A stretch of DNA of 64,000 nucleotides, taken from NCBI RefSeq assembly GCF_040954835.1, contig NC_090698.1, forward strand, positions 2,540,501-2,604,500. The letters are read 5' to 3'. Made by a program: the position numbers and the translations under genes. This stretch comes from Lepisosteus oculatus. Its lineage: Eukaryota; Chordata; Actinopteri; Semionotiformes; Lepisosteidae. Position 1 is the first letter of the stretch. Each line of letters begins with the position of its first letter. This document shows positions 1-12,201 of the stretch, piece by piece. The notes below the pieces were generated by a model. That model saw only the letters and a program-made list of their open reading frames with translations. It had not been told where the DNA came from and did not search any database.

Positions 1-3000
1 CTGTCACTGAGGACAGAACGGCCCCGAGCCTCTTCTGGGATCTGAACTGATCTGTGGTGGGAGGAGCCTCTGTGAAATCGTGTAGTCACCGAGACTCACT
101 CAGAGGGACAAGTCCAGAGTCCTTTGGTGCATCCCATCTGTGGTGAAAACAAACGTGCTCAACATTTTGGCGCACAGCGTTTTCCAGGAGCATGAGCGCT
201 ACGGGTACAAATCACCTGTACCGTCCGTATCCGTCGCAGAGACCAGTGGAGCGCGCAAGGGAGTCAGTCAAAGAGCCCTGCCAGGGGTGCAGGCTTCAGG
301 GCCTGCTGCTGCTCTCGAACCCGAACCCCGGCCACCCATGGAGTCGCTGGCCTGAAAGTTTGCGTTTCACTCCCCCCTAGAAATTCACAAGGGCAGCAAC
401 CGGGAGGAACAGTTCCGGGAAAAATCCCGCTTTTCCCCATTCCGCACTGTCACTGGACTATCGCCCCAGATGTCAACTGTCCTGGGGAACTGCACAATCG
501 ACTGTTTGCAGTTGGCTCTTGCGAATGCCACGCGCCCGTCCTGGTCTGGTGGCAGCTCTGCTTCAGCGGGGCGGGGAGTCACGGACCAGGGCTTGCTCTG
601 GAGCGAAGCTGAGCACAACTGGGAGCAGACTCACCCGGAGAAGCAGCTGACCGTTCTGTCGATCTTCACTGGGACTGATAAACACAGAAGCACTTCAGTC
701 CACATTTTAATCGGGAAGCCATTTGTTCCTCTTTCAGAGTTGGCGTATCTGCCCCGTGGTTGTGTCCTGGGGTCAACAGTGTAGTGGAAGGGGTGGGAGT
801 GATTCTAGAATCAGTCCAGGATGTTGTCGGGGGGGGGGTGGACGTGACCAGCTAGGCACTTAACAACAAAGCGCTTTTCACGAGGACGCGCTTGATCATC
901 TCCTGCAGGGAAACAACACAGCAGGCAGGCAAACACCCCCAACGGAGAAGACAGTACAGCAGGAGAGGACATTGTCATGGTCTGAGAGTGCGTTTGCAGG
1001 GGGGGGGTGGAAGATTTCCTGTCTGTTCCTGGTACACCTGGGGCCGGGGGGTGTCTCCCAGGTGTCAGCAGTGGAAGTGTGGGCCCGGGTATGGCTGTGA
1101 CTGTCCGAGAGGCCAGCAAGGTGGACGGCCAGTGACCCCCAGGCCTCTGTACAGCCAGGCTTCAGTTCCACAAGGCTTGTTCTTGTCCAGCACACAACTA
1201 ATTCTGCCCCAGAGGTCCTGACTCAGCCTGATCCTGGTTCCTTTAAGAGCCTAGGCTTTATTTTGCTCGCGAAGCACTCATGTGTCCTAGATTTCTTGCT
1301 TAAATTGGAGCTGGAACAGCCTAGACTGCAGCCTAGATTTCAAGGTAGGTGCGTGCACACAAGCTGAATGTAAACTCTCACTGTAGTGGAGGAGGAAAGC
1401 GTGCGTTTCGGACAGGTGGTGCAAGCATGCAGCAGGTGTGCCCACCTCTCGGCGACGTGCCCGCAGGAGGCTGCTGGCAGTCGCTTCATCCCTGTGCCAG
1501 GAAGTGACCCCTGGGGTTTCAAAACATCCTGTCTGGTTTATAAGGACCGGTCCCGAGCAAGTGCTGAGACAGCGTAGATTATTTTCTCTTTCTGCGTGAA
1601 TTCCTAGTTGCCTCAGAAGTGCGAGAGGGGGCTCCGTCTGAGCCCCTGCGCTGGGGGGGGGTGTGGTCTGCATGCTGCTACGACAAGGGACGAGTTCTTC
1701 CGTCTTTAATTTTAGCTTTGCAGCCTGTCAAAGCAAAGCTGTTGCTCAGAGATATCCTGCAAGGAGGGCGTACGTGCGTGTTTTGCTTTGGGAGGGGATC
1801 GCGATGAGTTTCTGGGGCAAACTGTGCTGAGCTTTCACGCCTCCCTCAGGGCGAGGTGTCCAGCACCGCGGAGCGGAGTGACAAACCGGGCCTGACTCGC
1901 GCCACGTCTCTCAGTCGGGCCCGTTGCCCTGGGAGCCCGGCTGTAATGACGTGCTGGGGTGTAGGCAGACGTTACAGCAGAGGAATGTGTCCCGGCGGGG
2001 GCGAGACAGCTGGTCTGCTGGTGTTCAGTTCGTAGACGGAACCGACAAAGTCAACGATTAGTCACAACATGGACCTGATCCAAAAGCGCCATAGAAATCC
2101 TGGTCTGATCTGGTGGAATTGCATCAGGTCTGCTCGCTGTGCGTCCCTCTCAGAGCTGTGACGCTCACGCCTTCCCTGGAACTGAGTCACTCCTTGAGTC
2201 CACACCTCCTCAGCACCACCCCCTTTGGAGTAGAGATCCCTGCACTTTGGAGGCCTGACACCACCTCTGTGACTGTGGTGGTGGTGAGGGGGGGTAGGTT
2301 TTCATGGCTGAAGAGCTCTAGTCTTCTTTAGGGGAGATGGGCTGTCTCCGTGGGGGGGAGCAGTTCTTTTTAAAGATGAATGGTGAATGGGGGCTGCGAA
2401 GCCAGGGGCTGCAGTGAGTGCAGACCCCAGCGTGTTTGTGCGTGCGCGCTGACACATCCGTGTGGTGAGGTGCTTGTGGGGACGGCGCGGGGACCTCCGT
2501 ACGGCGGGGGTGTGATTCATGTGGTTCTCCAGAGCCCAGCTTACAACCGGTGTGTGAACTGCAGCCAGCGGCCTGTCGGCGCCGTCCTGAATTCGCAGGA
2601 GGCAGTGCAAATCAGAGCGCTGAGCTGTGGAAAAGGCAGCGATCCTTCGGCGTGATGTTCTCCCCACGCACACGGGGCAGTCGAGCGGTGTTACGGGCGG
2701 TGTGTGCCGGTCGCATCCTGCTGTGCTGGTGTCTGCTTCGTCGCCCGGTGCTGTCTCAGGGGTTAGGGCATTGGGTGCAGGGCCCACAAGCTTCTGCCTG
2801 GAGCAAGAGGAGCTTTGCCACTGACCTTCAGAGCACTGTGCAGCCTTGTTTCCTTTGTGAGTTATGACACCACTGATGGAGGTGCATCAGTCCTTGTTGT
2901 GTGATTGTGTGCGTGCACCTGCTGATCTGCTTTTGTCCAGTTGCGTACAGTTCACTATACCATACCGTATACCGCTTCTGACTGGTGCCAGATTACAGCC

Positions 3001-3029
3001 CAGACTTCAAGCAGGTGTGGAGGTGTGAG

Positions 3030-3490
3030 AGGAAGGAATTATACAACACTTTTCGCCCCGAAGGATCCCAGAATACTTTACGTGTAGGAGGAGACCCCGT
3101 TCCTCCAGCACACAGGTGTGCGCCGCCCCCTTCTGCGCCGGCAGCCCTCCACGATGGAGAAAAGAGGGACAGCCTCATCAGTTTCCTACTAGGCTGGCTG
3201 GATTGTAAAAGCCCAGAGTGGAATTAACTGAGACTAACACGGTTACAAGAAGTCATAGGATCTTTAATGATCAGATATTCAGGAGCTCCGTTTATCGCCT
3301 CTTCCAATGGACAGCGCCTCCTACATCACGATATCCCCATTCTAGACCATTGGGTTTAGAAATTGTAGTCCGAGTGGGCAGAGCGCCACCTACTGGTCCT
3401 CCAGCACCACTGCTTTTAGCTGGAGGTCTCCCGTCCCAGGACTGACCAGGCCCAGCCTTGCTGAGCATTTGCTTTCTGACAACAACAGAA
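3030..3490 (-). mobile_element. 5S-rRNA-derived SINE (SINE3-like), minus strand
   Basis: Read on the minus strand, about 3485-3422 resembles the internal promoter half of 5S rRNA (GGCCTGGTCAGTCCTGGGAC followed by GGGAGACC). Next comes the body with the AGTAGGTGGCG motif (about 3386-3397) and a tail containing a variant of GGGATCC...AAAAGTG (about 3040-3080). The same head, body and tail recur near 53476-53775, and parts recur at 21455-21860 and 32805-33215. It is an old, diverged copy and not a functional 5S gene. Edges are approximate because no clear target duplication was found. Confidence 0.65.
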
Positions 3491-4789
3491 TGCAGAGCTG
3501 CTTCGCGGCAGAAATAAGCCACTTCTGTCTCTCAAGGCGCCCCGCCCCCCCCGAATGCCTTACAGTGCTGAACGCAGAGGGAGATGTGTCAGATCGCGCT
3601 GCTGACAGGGGGAGATGTGGCAGATTGCAGACAAGTTTTTCCATTGCGCTGCACTCTGTGACGTGTGGGGCAGAGCTCCCATGTTGCTCGAGGCCATCTC
3701 CTTATCAGGGCCTGCATTGTTTTTAAAAATAAGTGTTCTTCAGCAGCAGCTGCGGTGTTTAGTATTACTGAGGTGTTTGTGCATGTCAGCTGATCCAAGA
3801 TCCATGCAACCTGCAAAGCCTGGAAAGGGTCGAACCACGGTGCGCTTGGGAGTGTGTGTCCGTTTCTCTGGGATCGTTCCCGTTTCTTGTGGGTTTAATT
3901 GTTTTCTCAGTATTTCTCGTCTCCCTGTGTATGCTCTTCCTGTATTGCTCTGTTCCTCTGTCCCTGCGGTGTTGGCCAGAGGAGCTATGATCTTTTTTTA
4001 TAAAAAAAAAACAACGAGTCAACAAGAGGATGTGAGTAACAGCACTGGTGTCTCAGCATTAGGATGTGAAAAATAAGTTGCGAGAGGGGAGTGAGGCAGA
4101 GTTTCAGGACTCATTATGTGGGTTTTGAAATCCTGGCATGAACACAGCGTGGTGGACTGAGGTTTTCAAGTCGGGAGCTTACTGGAAGTGCAGAAATGCT
4201 GGGAGGCATTATGACTGGAAGTGTTCATGAGCTGGAAAATGCCGCAGTTCCAGTCTGGCTTCTCTTCCGAAAGCGTCGCCCCCCCAGCAGGGCTGTGGCA
4301 CGTCAGCCAGGCTGTCCCAGCGCCAGCTCCGGGGGTGACGCATCCCTCAGTAGCGTCCGCCCCGGAGCCGCTCGGCCAGTGTGTCCGGCGCTGTGCGTCA
4401 GGCTGGCCACTGCAGCGCCTGACTCAGCGCGGGGGTGACCAGCATCCTGACTGCACAGTCACCGCTGCGCCCTTTCCGCCTGCCTCTCCGCATCCCGCGG
4501 GACTCCAGCGGGGAGCAGGGGTACGCTGGTGGCGGTCAGCGGGAACGGCGCCGGAGCTGCTCCACCACACACAGACGGACACCCAGATCCCCGGAGTCTT
4601 CCTGCCGAGGGAAACGGGAACAGGTGCTCACGGGAGATTCGAGGAAACAAGTAATGGGAGGCTCAGTGAAGCGCAGGAAAGAAAGGAAGTTTCTTCTTCG
4701 AACAGGCACAGGTTCCTTCTTGTCCTTGGGGACGAGGCCCTGCTGTCTGTTGCTTGGCTTCAGAGCCGTAGACTCCGAGGACGCAAGTG

Positions 4790-4880
4790 GACACTCTGGG
4801 GAAAGTGCGTTTAAAACTGGCCTGGAGGCCTGTCTTTACGCAAAGGGTGGTGGGTGGCAAAGCTGTCCAGCTGTCTTTTA
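4790..4880 (+). mobile_element. Weak CR1/L2-like LINE 3' fragment
   Basis: The stretch around 4828-4870 reads like a degraded version of the frame-conserved LINE motif for TQRVV..WN seen more clearly at 9299-9340. It is short and diverged, so the assignment rests only on similarity to better copies elsewhere in the window. Confidence 0.3.
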
Positions 4881-5220
4881 GGATGAGAATCTTATATCGA
4901 TTAGCTGCAAATAATCAGACGAGCCCCTTGTGTGCAACCCTTTTGTGTTGTTATGTAAGTTGCCAATCGAGTTTAATTTTCTATGGAGTTTCTTAGATCT
5001 GACATCTATTTATTTAATGCAAATTCAATTTGAATCAAGTGAGGAATCATCTTAAGGTAAACAAGAGCCCCAGCCATTCACACTCTGTGGATTGGATTAT
5101 TTAGCTAGATTAGATTAGAATGTGACTGTGCAAGTGACTGTGGTGGAAAAGCACTGATAGGACTGTCATTCTTTAGTTTGTTTTAATTCTGCTAGACAAA
5201 TGATTACTAAATTAGAAACC

Positions 5221-5300
5221 CCACACACACACACACACGCATGCATTAACAGTGCTAATGGACACACAGAGACACATGCACACGCACACACATAAACGCG
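5221..5300. repeat. CA-rich microsatellite
   Basis: A nearly pure (CA)n run at 5222-5238 is followed by an interrupted CA/GACA-rich tract to about 5300. It is a simple repeat in non-coding DNA. Confidence 0.85.
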
Positions 5301-8300
5301 CGCCGAGTCCTGCGAAGTGTAATGGAAAATTGGGCTGAAGGTGGCTGCGTTGCTAGGCGACACAGTTTCCTTATATGGCTTCACGCATATTCTCCCCCCC
5401 CTCGCCTGGCTGTTGCACTCCTGTCTCTTCTCGCTCGCTCGGCGGAGGTGCACGTTCCTGTTCGCCGGGGGGGGGCTCTCTGTCCCCGGGGTGGAGGAGG
5501 CTAGAGGAAGCCGCTTGTCGGGGGGCACTGGCGTGCACCCCTGGGGTGGCCGGGTGGATGGGATTCTGGGTGGCCCGCGGCGGGCAGGCGAGGGAGGACA
5601 GGCTGCCCAGCCAGGGCAGCACCGATCCGGTGAGCTCTCGCCACCTGCTGTCCGCAAGGCAGGTCCCAACGCACAGCGCTTTGTGCCGGGCCAGGACTTA
5701 CTCCCTACCCCCTGTAAGTGCACGGGGCGGCCCCTCGCGCTGCCTGGGACGGATCCAACGGCTGTGCAGTGGGAGTCTCGGCCCGTTAACCCTGGGGATC
5801 AGACTGGGGGCTGCAGCCCATGTCTCGTTTTCCCTGTGCTTTGCTCGTCTTGGGGGGGGGGTGCTAATTCAGCTTCACCTGAAACGCAGGGGTCCCATTA
5901 CACTGCTCATAACAGACGCAGCTCCGAAAGGGGCTGTTGGAGTAATGGAGGGGGGCGCAGGGAGGGGTGCTCTGCCCCTCCCGCTCTGAATGCAGAGTAA
6001 AGAGGGGGTGGGAAATGTTCTTGCAGGTGGGTGGAAGTAACTGTCTGCTCCCCGTGCATCACTTTCACTTTAGCTGGGCAAAGCTAGCTTTGTTCCGAGT
6101 CACAGTGTTGGCAGGACTATTGAATGTGTTAAGGGCGCAGCTCGGGAGTCCTGAGACAAGAGGCATGTGTTGTGGAGGTGGTGTAGCTGAGTCGGAGAAA
6201 CCACCTCTCATTGAGCAGCAGTGTCGTCCATTTCTAACTCGGTGCTCTTCATCTGCTGAGGACAGTAGCTGTTAATTTTGATCACACTGTGTGGAGTTTG
6301 CATGTTCCCCACATGGAGGGAAGCCAATAGACTTCCTAATACTTGATCATTGTTCATACATGCAACTCTGCTCAAAAGGCCAAAGCTTGGAATGTGTTTC
6401 TGGTTTTGGATGTGAATTACCTATCAACACAGAACATTTGGAATCTGTGGCATCGCGCATCTTTCTGGGCTTGTCTGTGAACTCAGACCTCTGGGGGGGG
6501 CCAGGCTGTTGGGCAGCAGACCTGATCACATGGAGAAATGAGAAACTCGTGTGTCACGCTCTCCACAGGGCGCCCGCGCACCAGGCGTGGACAGAAGCAG
6601 GTGACGCCGGCCCCGGGCCTCCAGAGAGAGAAACGCAGATCCGTCACAGTGTGTGATCGAGGGCCCCAGGCAGAGTGCACGTCCGAGGTGTGTTCAGACA
6701 CCACTGCCCAAGAACAGGTGGAGCACAAACCAGTCAGTCAGACCACAATTACAATCCACGTTTCTTAGTGACAGTGCGTGCAGGTGATGGCAAAGCCCGT
6801 GATAATAGGGTCCCTCATGAGACAACTAGACAGGGAGAGAGCTCCCTGTGAAAACCCTTTGTGAGGTCCTTTCTCCTTCCACCACCTCCCGTCCTGAGGC
6901 TGTTGCTCCGGCTCCTGCTCGGGTATGGTTGAAGAGTACGGAGCGTGCATCTTGGTTTTCTCACTTATTTACTGTAGCACAGCAGGAAACGAGTTGAACG
7001 GGATCCAGGAGGGCGTGCCGGTGTCTCTTCGGATAACAGAGCACCCGGCACGCAGCCAAGCCCAGCACTGGGGGGGGTGAAAACCCACCTGAGGGGTACG
7101 CTGTGGCCTGGGCGCTATGCTGCAGAGCGGGTGGGGGTGTGATTTCGGCGGGAGTCGCAGTGCCCCTGGGGTGGCAGGGAGAGCCGTCCACCTGTCCTGC
7201 CCAACCTGATTCCACCTTCGGCATTGGTCTGCGTTGTTTTCTTCCAGCTCTTTCCTCTGCCGGCACTTTCTCCAGGGCGGGGGGGTGAGCGTGTGGGGGC
7301 GTGCGCTGGGGCAAGCTGAGAAAAAGCCCCACGGCAGGCAGACGGCGTCGGGACGTCCCCTTCGTGCAGGCTGAGTTTTTTTTATTTTAAACACAAGCCA
7401 GATTTTTTCGGTGTTACGTTTGTTCGGGGATCTTTTAGCCAGCGCACGGAGTTTGATGTGGTGAGCAGAGATTGCGAAAGGGCAGTCAGGAGCAGGCACT
7501 GTGCGCACTGGGCCAGAGTACGGGCTGTGTGCACGTGGCAGAGCTCGGTTCCTCCTCGCTCAACATTCTGTTCGGCTGAGCGCTGCTGCGGAGTTTCTCT
7601 GTGTCGGGGGGGGTAGCACAGCCTGGAGGCAGACCAAGGGATACAGATCAGGCTGCTTCTGCTGCACAGAGAATTCAGATCCACTCTAGCGGAGCCAGAG
7701 CTGCAGCTGGAGCCTCGTTTTCCTGGACTAGCTTGCAGAAACATCGGAGACGTCGGAGCCGGACACGGCTTGTGTCTGCCGACAGCGGAATGTGAAGGAG
7801 CGCTCGACACGTGAGTGTGAGGGGTCGTTCCTGCCAACGTCGACCTTACTGGACACAGGCAGGGCAGCCCACCCCCTCCCTTTAGCAGGGCTGGGCAAAG
7901 CACGAGTCCGCCACAGACTGAACCCGGAGCCGCTCCGCAGGTCACACTCTCGCCCCGCCTGCTCAGAGCAACATACTGCCCCCCGGCAGGTTTCATTTCT
8001 CAGCCATGCGGCCGTCTGCTTCTGTATGACGGAAACGCTTGCTTTCATTCTAGCTGGGAACGTGTATTTGAGGTTCGTGCGCAGCTGACTGTGAAACAGA
8101 CTGGCACCCCTGCTGCAGACGAGAAAGGCCTCGCTCCTCCTTCGTCTCTCTCTCTCTCTCTGCCATCCTGCTCAGGACAGGGCCAGGGAGGGAGAAAGGG
8201 AGTGTCCCCTTGCAGGTGTTGCTGGCTTCAGCGACCATCACTTGTCTCGAGAGATGCACCTTGTCCAGGCTTGCTCCCATGCTTCAGCCAGGGGCAGCGT

Positions 8301-9224
8301 CCGGTGCTGCCTGTCCTTTCCTGGCGTTCCTTGTCCTGTACGGCACCAGGATCCCCGCACACATGGGAACGGACTCTGATTATTCCCACGAATAATTGCT
8401 GGGATAGGGGCGAATGCAGTCGACGTAGCTGTGTGTGTTGGCTCTGATGCTCTGTAGTGCTGGTTAATGACAGGGGTCCTGTGGTCATCGCCAGGCCTGT
8501 CCAGCTGCTCGAATCCCCAGAGCGTCCTGACCCCTGTCAGGATTCCCTGCACCGCTTCTGTGCAGTTGGATCATTTTGCAGATTTTTACTTTCTCCTTCC
8601 TGATACTATTGTAATCGCGGATGGTTATTGTAGCTCTCTGTGTGTAGTGGGCATCTCTGGGCGCGCGTGATTTTCACAGGCCTGTCTGGCCAAGAGGCTT
8701 GTTGATGGTCATCGGAAAAGGCCTTCGCCGCAGTGCTGGGGTTTAAAAAAATGGTGCTGCTTTGCTGCGCTGGCCTCTGTGTCGTGTCCCTGTGATTTCT
8801 GCGAATTCTCTTTTTTTTTGTCCAGTTTCTTGGATAAACCCGTCGGACAAGTTCCCATTTACCAGAAGTACATGCCTCTGTTTGTCTCGGGAATTCAGGC
8901 GAGAGAGATGAGGAGCTCGAGTCCTGTTACCCCTGTTTCTCTTCCCTATTGGGAGGCGGGGGGGCCCAGGCCTGCCCCGACTATCCCCTGTCTCCTGGCG
9001 CGTCTGCCCCGGCAGCCGGACGAGGCCGGAGAGAGCAGTGTGGCACATGAGCGCAGGATTCCTGACCTGGCTGTTGGTTGGGAGGGGGCGACCGAAATCT
9101 GCTCTGTTGCACCTCCGTGCTTCAAGGACTCCGTGTCGCTCGTTACACGTGTGAAACGTGTTGTGCAGGGCGTCGCATTCATTTGAATAATTTGTATTTG
9201 TTGCTCCATCTACCTGGCTGCTTC

Positions 9225-9420
9225 TGATGCTGTGGCACACAAACAAGAGGACAAAAGAGGAAACGAGGTGGAAGTTGTATTTAAAACCGACAAGAGGCCC
9301 TTCTTTACACAAAGGGTTGTGGGAGTATGGAACAGTCTCCTCAGCCGTTTTATTGAAGCTGATTGTGTGAACAGTTAGCCACTAACTTCTAGATGGGCCT
9401 CTTCTTGTTTTGTGCCTCTG
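9225..9420 (+). mobile_element. CR1/L2-like LINE 3' end
   Basis: From about 9299 one frame encodes FFTQRVVGVWNSLLSRF, the typical end of a CR1/L2-type LINE reverse-transcriptase ORF. An R/K-rich stretch (KRGNEVEVVFKTDKRP) precedes it, and the usual closing sequence ending in GATGGGCCTCTTCTTGTTTT follows. Related ends occur at 24880, 32480 (minus), 39890 (minus), 47590 and 58435. The copy is 5'-truncated and cannot encode an active protein. Confidence 0.65.
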
Positions 9421-12009
9421 CTGAGGTCGCGGGTCCTCTGGGCTGCGTGTCTGAGAGGGCATGCTGCTGTGGAGCCCTGTGCGAGAGAGGGTTTGGTCCT
9501 GAGGGTTACTCAAGACTGCGGATCAGTAAGTGTCCCTCTGGGCACCAGCTGTGCCCGAGAGGCTGTGTCTGTCTCCCCCCCTGCTCCTTCGGAGAGAGCT
9601 CCGGCTGCCAGGTGTTGGCAGTTCTTGCATCATCCCAGTGTCAGCTGTGCGAGACTGCGCCGTATCAGACTCTCATTCCTCCAGCATGAGTGTGCAAGCG
9701 AGCAGGGCAGTGGAACACCGAGGAATGTGGATCCCTTGCTGCTGTGATTGGCCGTGGAAGGGCCAAGCAGCAGATCCCTTCGGGTTGGTTCGCAGTAGTG
9801 ATCTGATCTAGAGAGCCTCTCGATACCATTTTACCAGTGTACCGGTCAGCTGTGCGGAGGGGACTTCCTTGATGTCTGCTGCATGCTGGCAGTGTGTCAG
9901 TGAGTAATCGCTGGTGCTCTGTCTCTGATAAGACCACAAGGGGCAGTTCATGGCTTCAGTCAGCTGCTTGCCTGTCTCCAAGTCCCTCCAGTTTTGCTGC
10001 TCCGATCAGGTAAACGCTTGGCTTCTCTCTGCGTGGAGATTCGGTGATCCCTCTGGCTGCTGAGATGGGGGGGCAGCAGGAAGTTTAATGGAGATCAATG
10101 CCCCTGTGAATTGAGGAGAACAAAGCCTCTGTTGCTCTCAAGGCTCTTGCAAGCTGTAGCTGTGAGAAGATTCAGAACCCATGTTTGCCACCAGTGGGAT
10201 GAAATGGCAGGGCTTGACGTCAGCTCTGTGCCTGAGCTGTAAACACGCACGTTCCTGCAGGGATTCCTGAAATTCTTCAGATGCTGGATCCAAATGAGAA
10301 CTGTGGGTAACTGGTGTGGAGAAATGAAACCCCAATGAGTTTTTTTTTAATTATTCATGTTTGACATTTGTAAAAGCTGTTGTGTCGCAGCTGGGGTCAG
10401 GGTGTGGGTGGGTCTGTTTCTGGAGAAGGAGGGGGGAGGAGGGCAGGCTTGTCGGTACGTTGTGATCAGAACTTGCTCGGCGCGCTTGGCAGGACATGTC
10501 TGCGTCATGGCCCGAGGTGCAAGGTTACGGCTGAAAAAAAACAAACGTATTCGTCATCATCTTCATCGTCGTCCTGATCAGCTGGGTCACGGCCCATCTC
10601 CCACTGGCCGTTTGACCCTCGTGACTGAGCTGCAATGGCCGTGTGGTCATTCTCCTCTTCCCCCCCCCCCGCCAACTAATCGTGAGCGAGCAGAGCTCTC
10701 CTGCTGCTGCCTGCTGGGATGGACTTGGCATCACAGCATTATGGGATTCTGTTTTCTGTTGTCACCCAGGGGAAGGGTGTCTTTGTCTCAGCTTTACAGA
10801 ATAAGAAGTTCTTTAAAGTGCACACGGTGTATCGCCTGTGCCCTTTGCACACTGAGCTGTGTTTTCAGGACTCCTGTGATTTAAAGTCCATTAAGACAGC
10901 AGTAAAAGCACTTTGTGCTCAAACAACAGTGAGCCAATTCAGTTTTTCCCAAACTTTGGTTTCTGACATTTTGCCAACACTGGTTGGCGTGTTTCGCCTT
11001 CTTTTATCTCCATGTTGGCGTGCACTAAATCCCCAGCGGTCTGTGTGTATACGTGTTCTGGAACTCGATCAACCAGATCCAAAATCGGTGAATTGGACGG
11101 CTGAGCTGCTGACTAGCAGGCGGGCCGGGTGGCTTCCTCTCGGCTGTTAAGGTTATGGTCTAGGTGTGTCAGGAGGAGGGAGTGCCGACTCGTGTCACTC
11201 CAGGAGTTTGGACTGTGACTCAGTGGGCACGCGCCCAGAGCTGTCTCTGATAGCCGGGTCCGGGCAGGGTGGGTAATGTTTAAACCGGCACGGTTTGCCT
11301 CGGTTCAGGAGAACTGGGACCCCCGAGCGTGCCAATCTTCCATCACGGCTCAGTGTCTCCTGTCCCGGGACAGGTGCGAGTAACGGTGAGGCCGTCTTTC
11401 CGGGCCAGTCTCGGGCTTGAAGGAGGGAGGCTGATCGTCGCCCGGTGGCGTCGGTCGGATCAGGATGTTGTCTGTGTGACACAGCAACAAGGAGCCCGCC
11501 GGTGCCAACTTCTCTTCCTTGTAATGATTGTAATCCTTGCCCTGACTTGAAGAGCCTTCCCTTTAATTTCTCTCGCTGCTCAGTAACGCACAAAAAAACA
11601 CTTGTCATTCCGTCCGAGAGACGCGACGTGACTGCAGAGCTCAGCAGGCATCCTCTGCCTGCCAGGGCTGGTCCTGTACCAGCTGAAACAGGATTGACTA
11701 CATTACAGTAACGAAGCCGAGAATTGATCGATTTAAAGGCTCGTTACTGCCAGGGTGAAAGAGCAGTGGCAGAGCCACATTCCTGAAGTTTTGAGACAAG
11801 CGTGGCCAGTAAACTTGCAGCGCGTTGGCCGATCCTGGATCCCGCAGTGCAGCCTTTTTTCCGTCTCCATCTGGTTTTTTGCGCGGGCAGCTTGGCGGTT
11901 TGCACCCCCGGACTAATGCATAGGGCCCAGCAGTGGAAAGTACAGGCGGGGGGTTGCGGAGTGTGTAGTCCCAGAAGTGGGCGTGCCCTGCACTGACATT
12001 GTGCTGTAG

Positions 12010-12033
12010 GACCAGAGGCAGCTGTCGATGCAG
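12010..12033 (+). CDS. itpkc: Possible 24-nt micro-exon of itpkc
   Basis: A 24-nt segment lies between an acceptor-like TGCTGTAG and a good donor CAG|GTGAGC. It would encode DQRQLSMQ and joins in phase 0 to the next exon (NKSWKKL...), directly before the calmodulin-binding helix. If real, the gene has one more exon than the layout I expect for ITPKA/ITPKC. The acceptor's pyrimidine tract is poor, so this could be chance; the next exon at 12202 is certain. Confidence 0.35.
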
Positions 12034-12201
12034 GTGAGCCCTGTTCCAGAGTTCAGGCCAGGCTCCTGGGGTGCTGTGGGCTCACGGATGCTCTGTGCTA
12101 CCTGGGACAGGGCGGTTGTGTCCCGTGACCTGCAGCGGAGCCCTCCCAAGGCGTGGCCCCCGTCTACTGGTTGTGAACGCTGTGCTCCTCTGTCTCTACA
12201 G

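Larger units (their letters stand above)
1..12009. other. Non-coding region upstream of the visible itpkc exons (probable long intron)
   Basis: No convincing exon was recognised here. Open frames are short (longest about 219 codons, 5341-6000) with low-complexity translations unlike any family I know. The expected large first exon of an inositol-trisphosphate 3-kinase, several hundred codons in the ITPKC/ITPKB families, was not seen, so this is probably its first intron plus possibly upstream sequence. Repeats found are a 5S-derived SINE (about 3030-3490, minus), a CA-rich microsatellite (5221-5300), LINE 3' ends (weak at 4790-4880, clear at 9225-9420), and a short TC run near 8142-8162. The rest is GC-moderate unique-looking DNA. 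Confidence 0.5.

Noticed and set aside
4221-4814. 197-codon plus-strand open frame
   Set aside because: No recognisable domain, competing open frames in all phases, and no splice or promoter context.
5341-6000. 219-codon plus-strand open frame, possible itpkc first exon
   Set aside because: The translation is Gly/Arg/Pro-rich low complexity without family motifs, lacks a suitable donor leading in phase to 12202, and overlaps equally long frames on the other strand, as expected in GC-rich non-coding DNA.
8779-9186. 135-codon plus-strand open frame starting near a T-rich tract
   Set aside because: Briefly protein-like (LDKPVGQVPIYQKYMPLF) but no family recognised, no matching upstream or downstream exon, and an overlapping 189-codon frame on the other strand.
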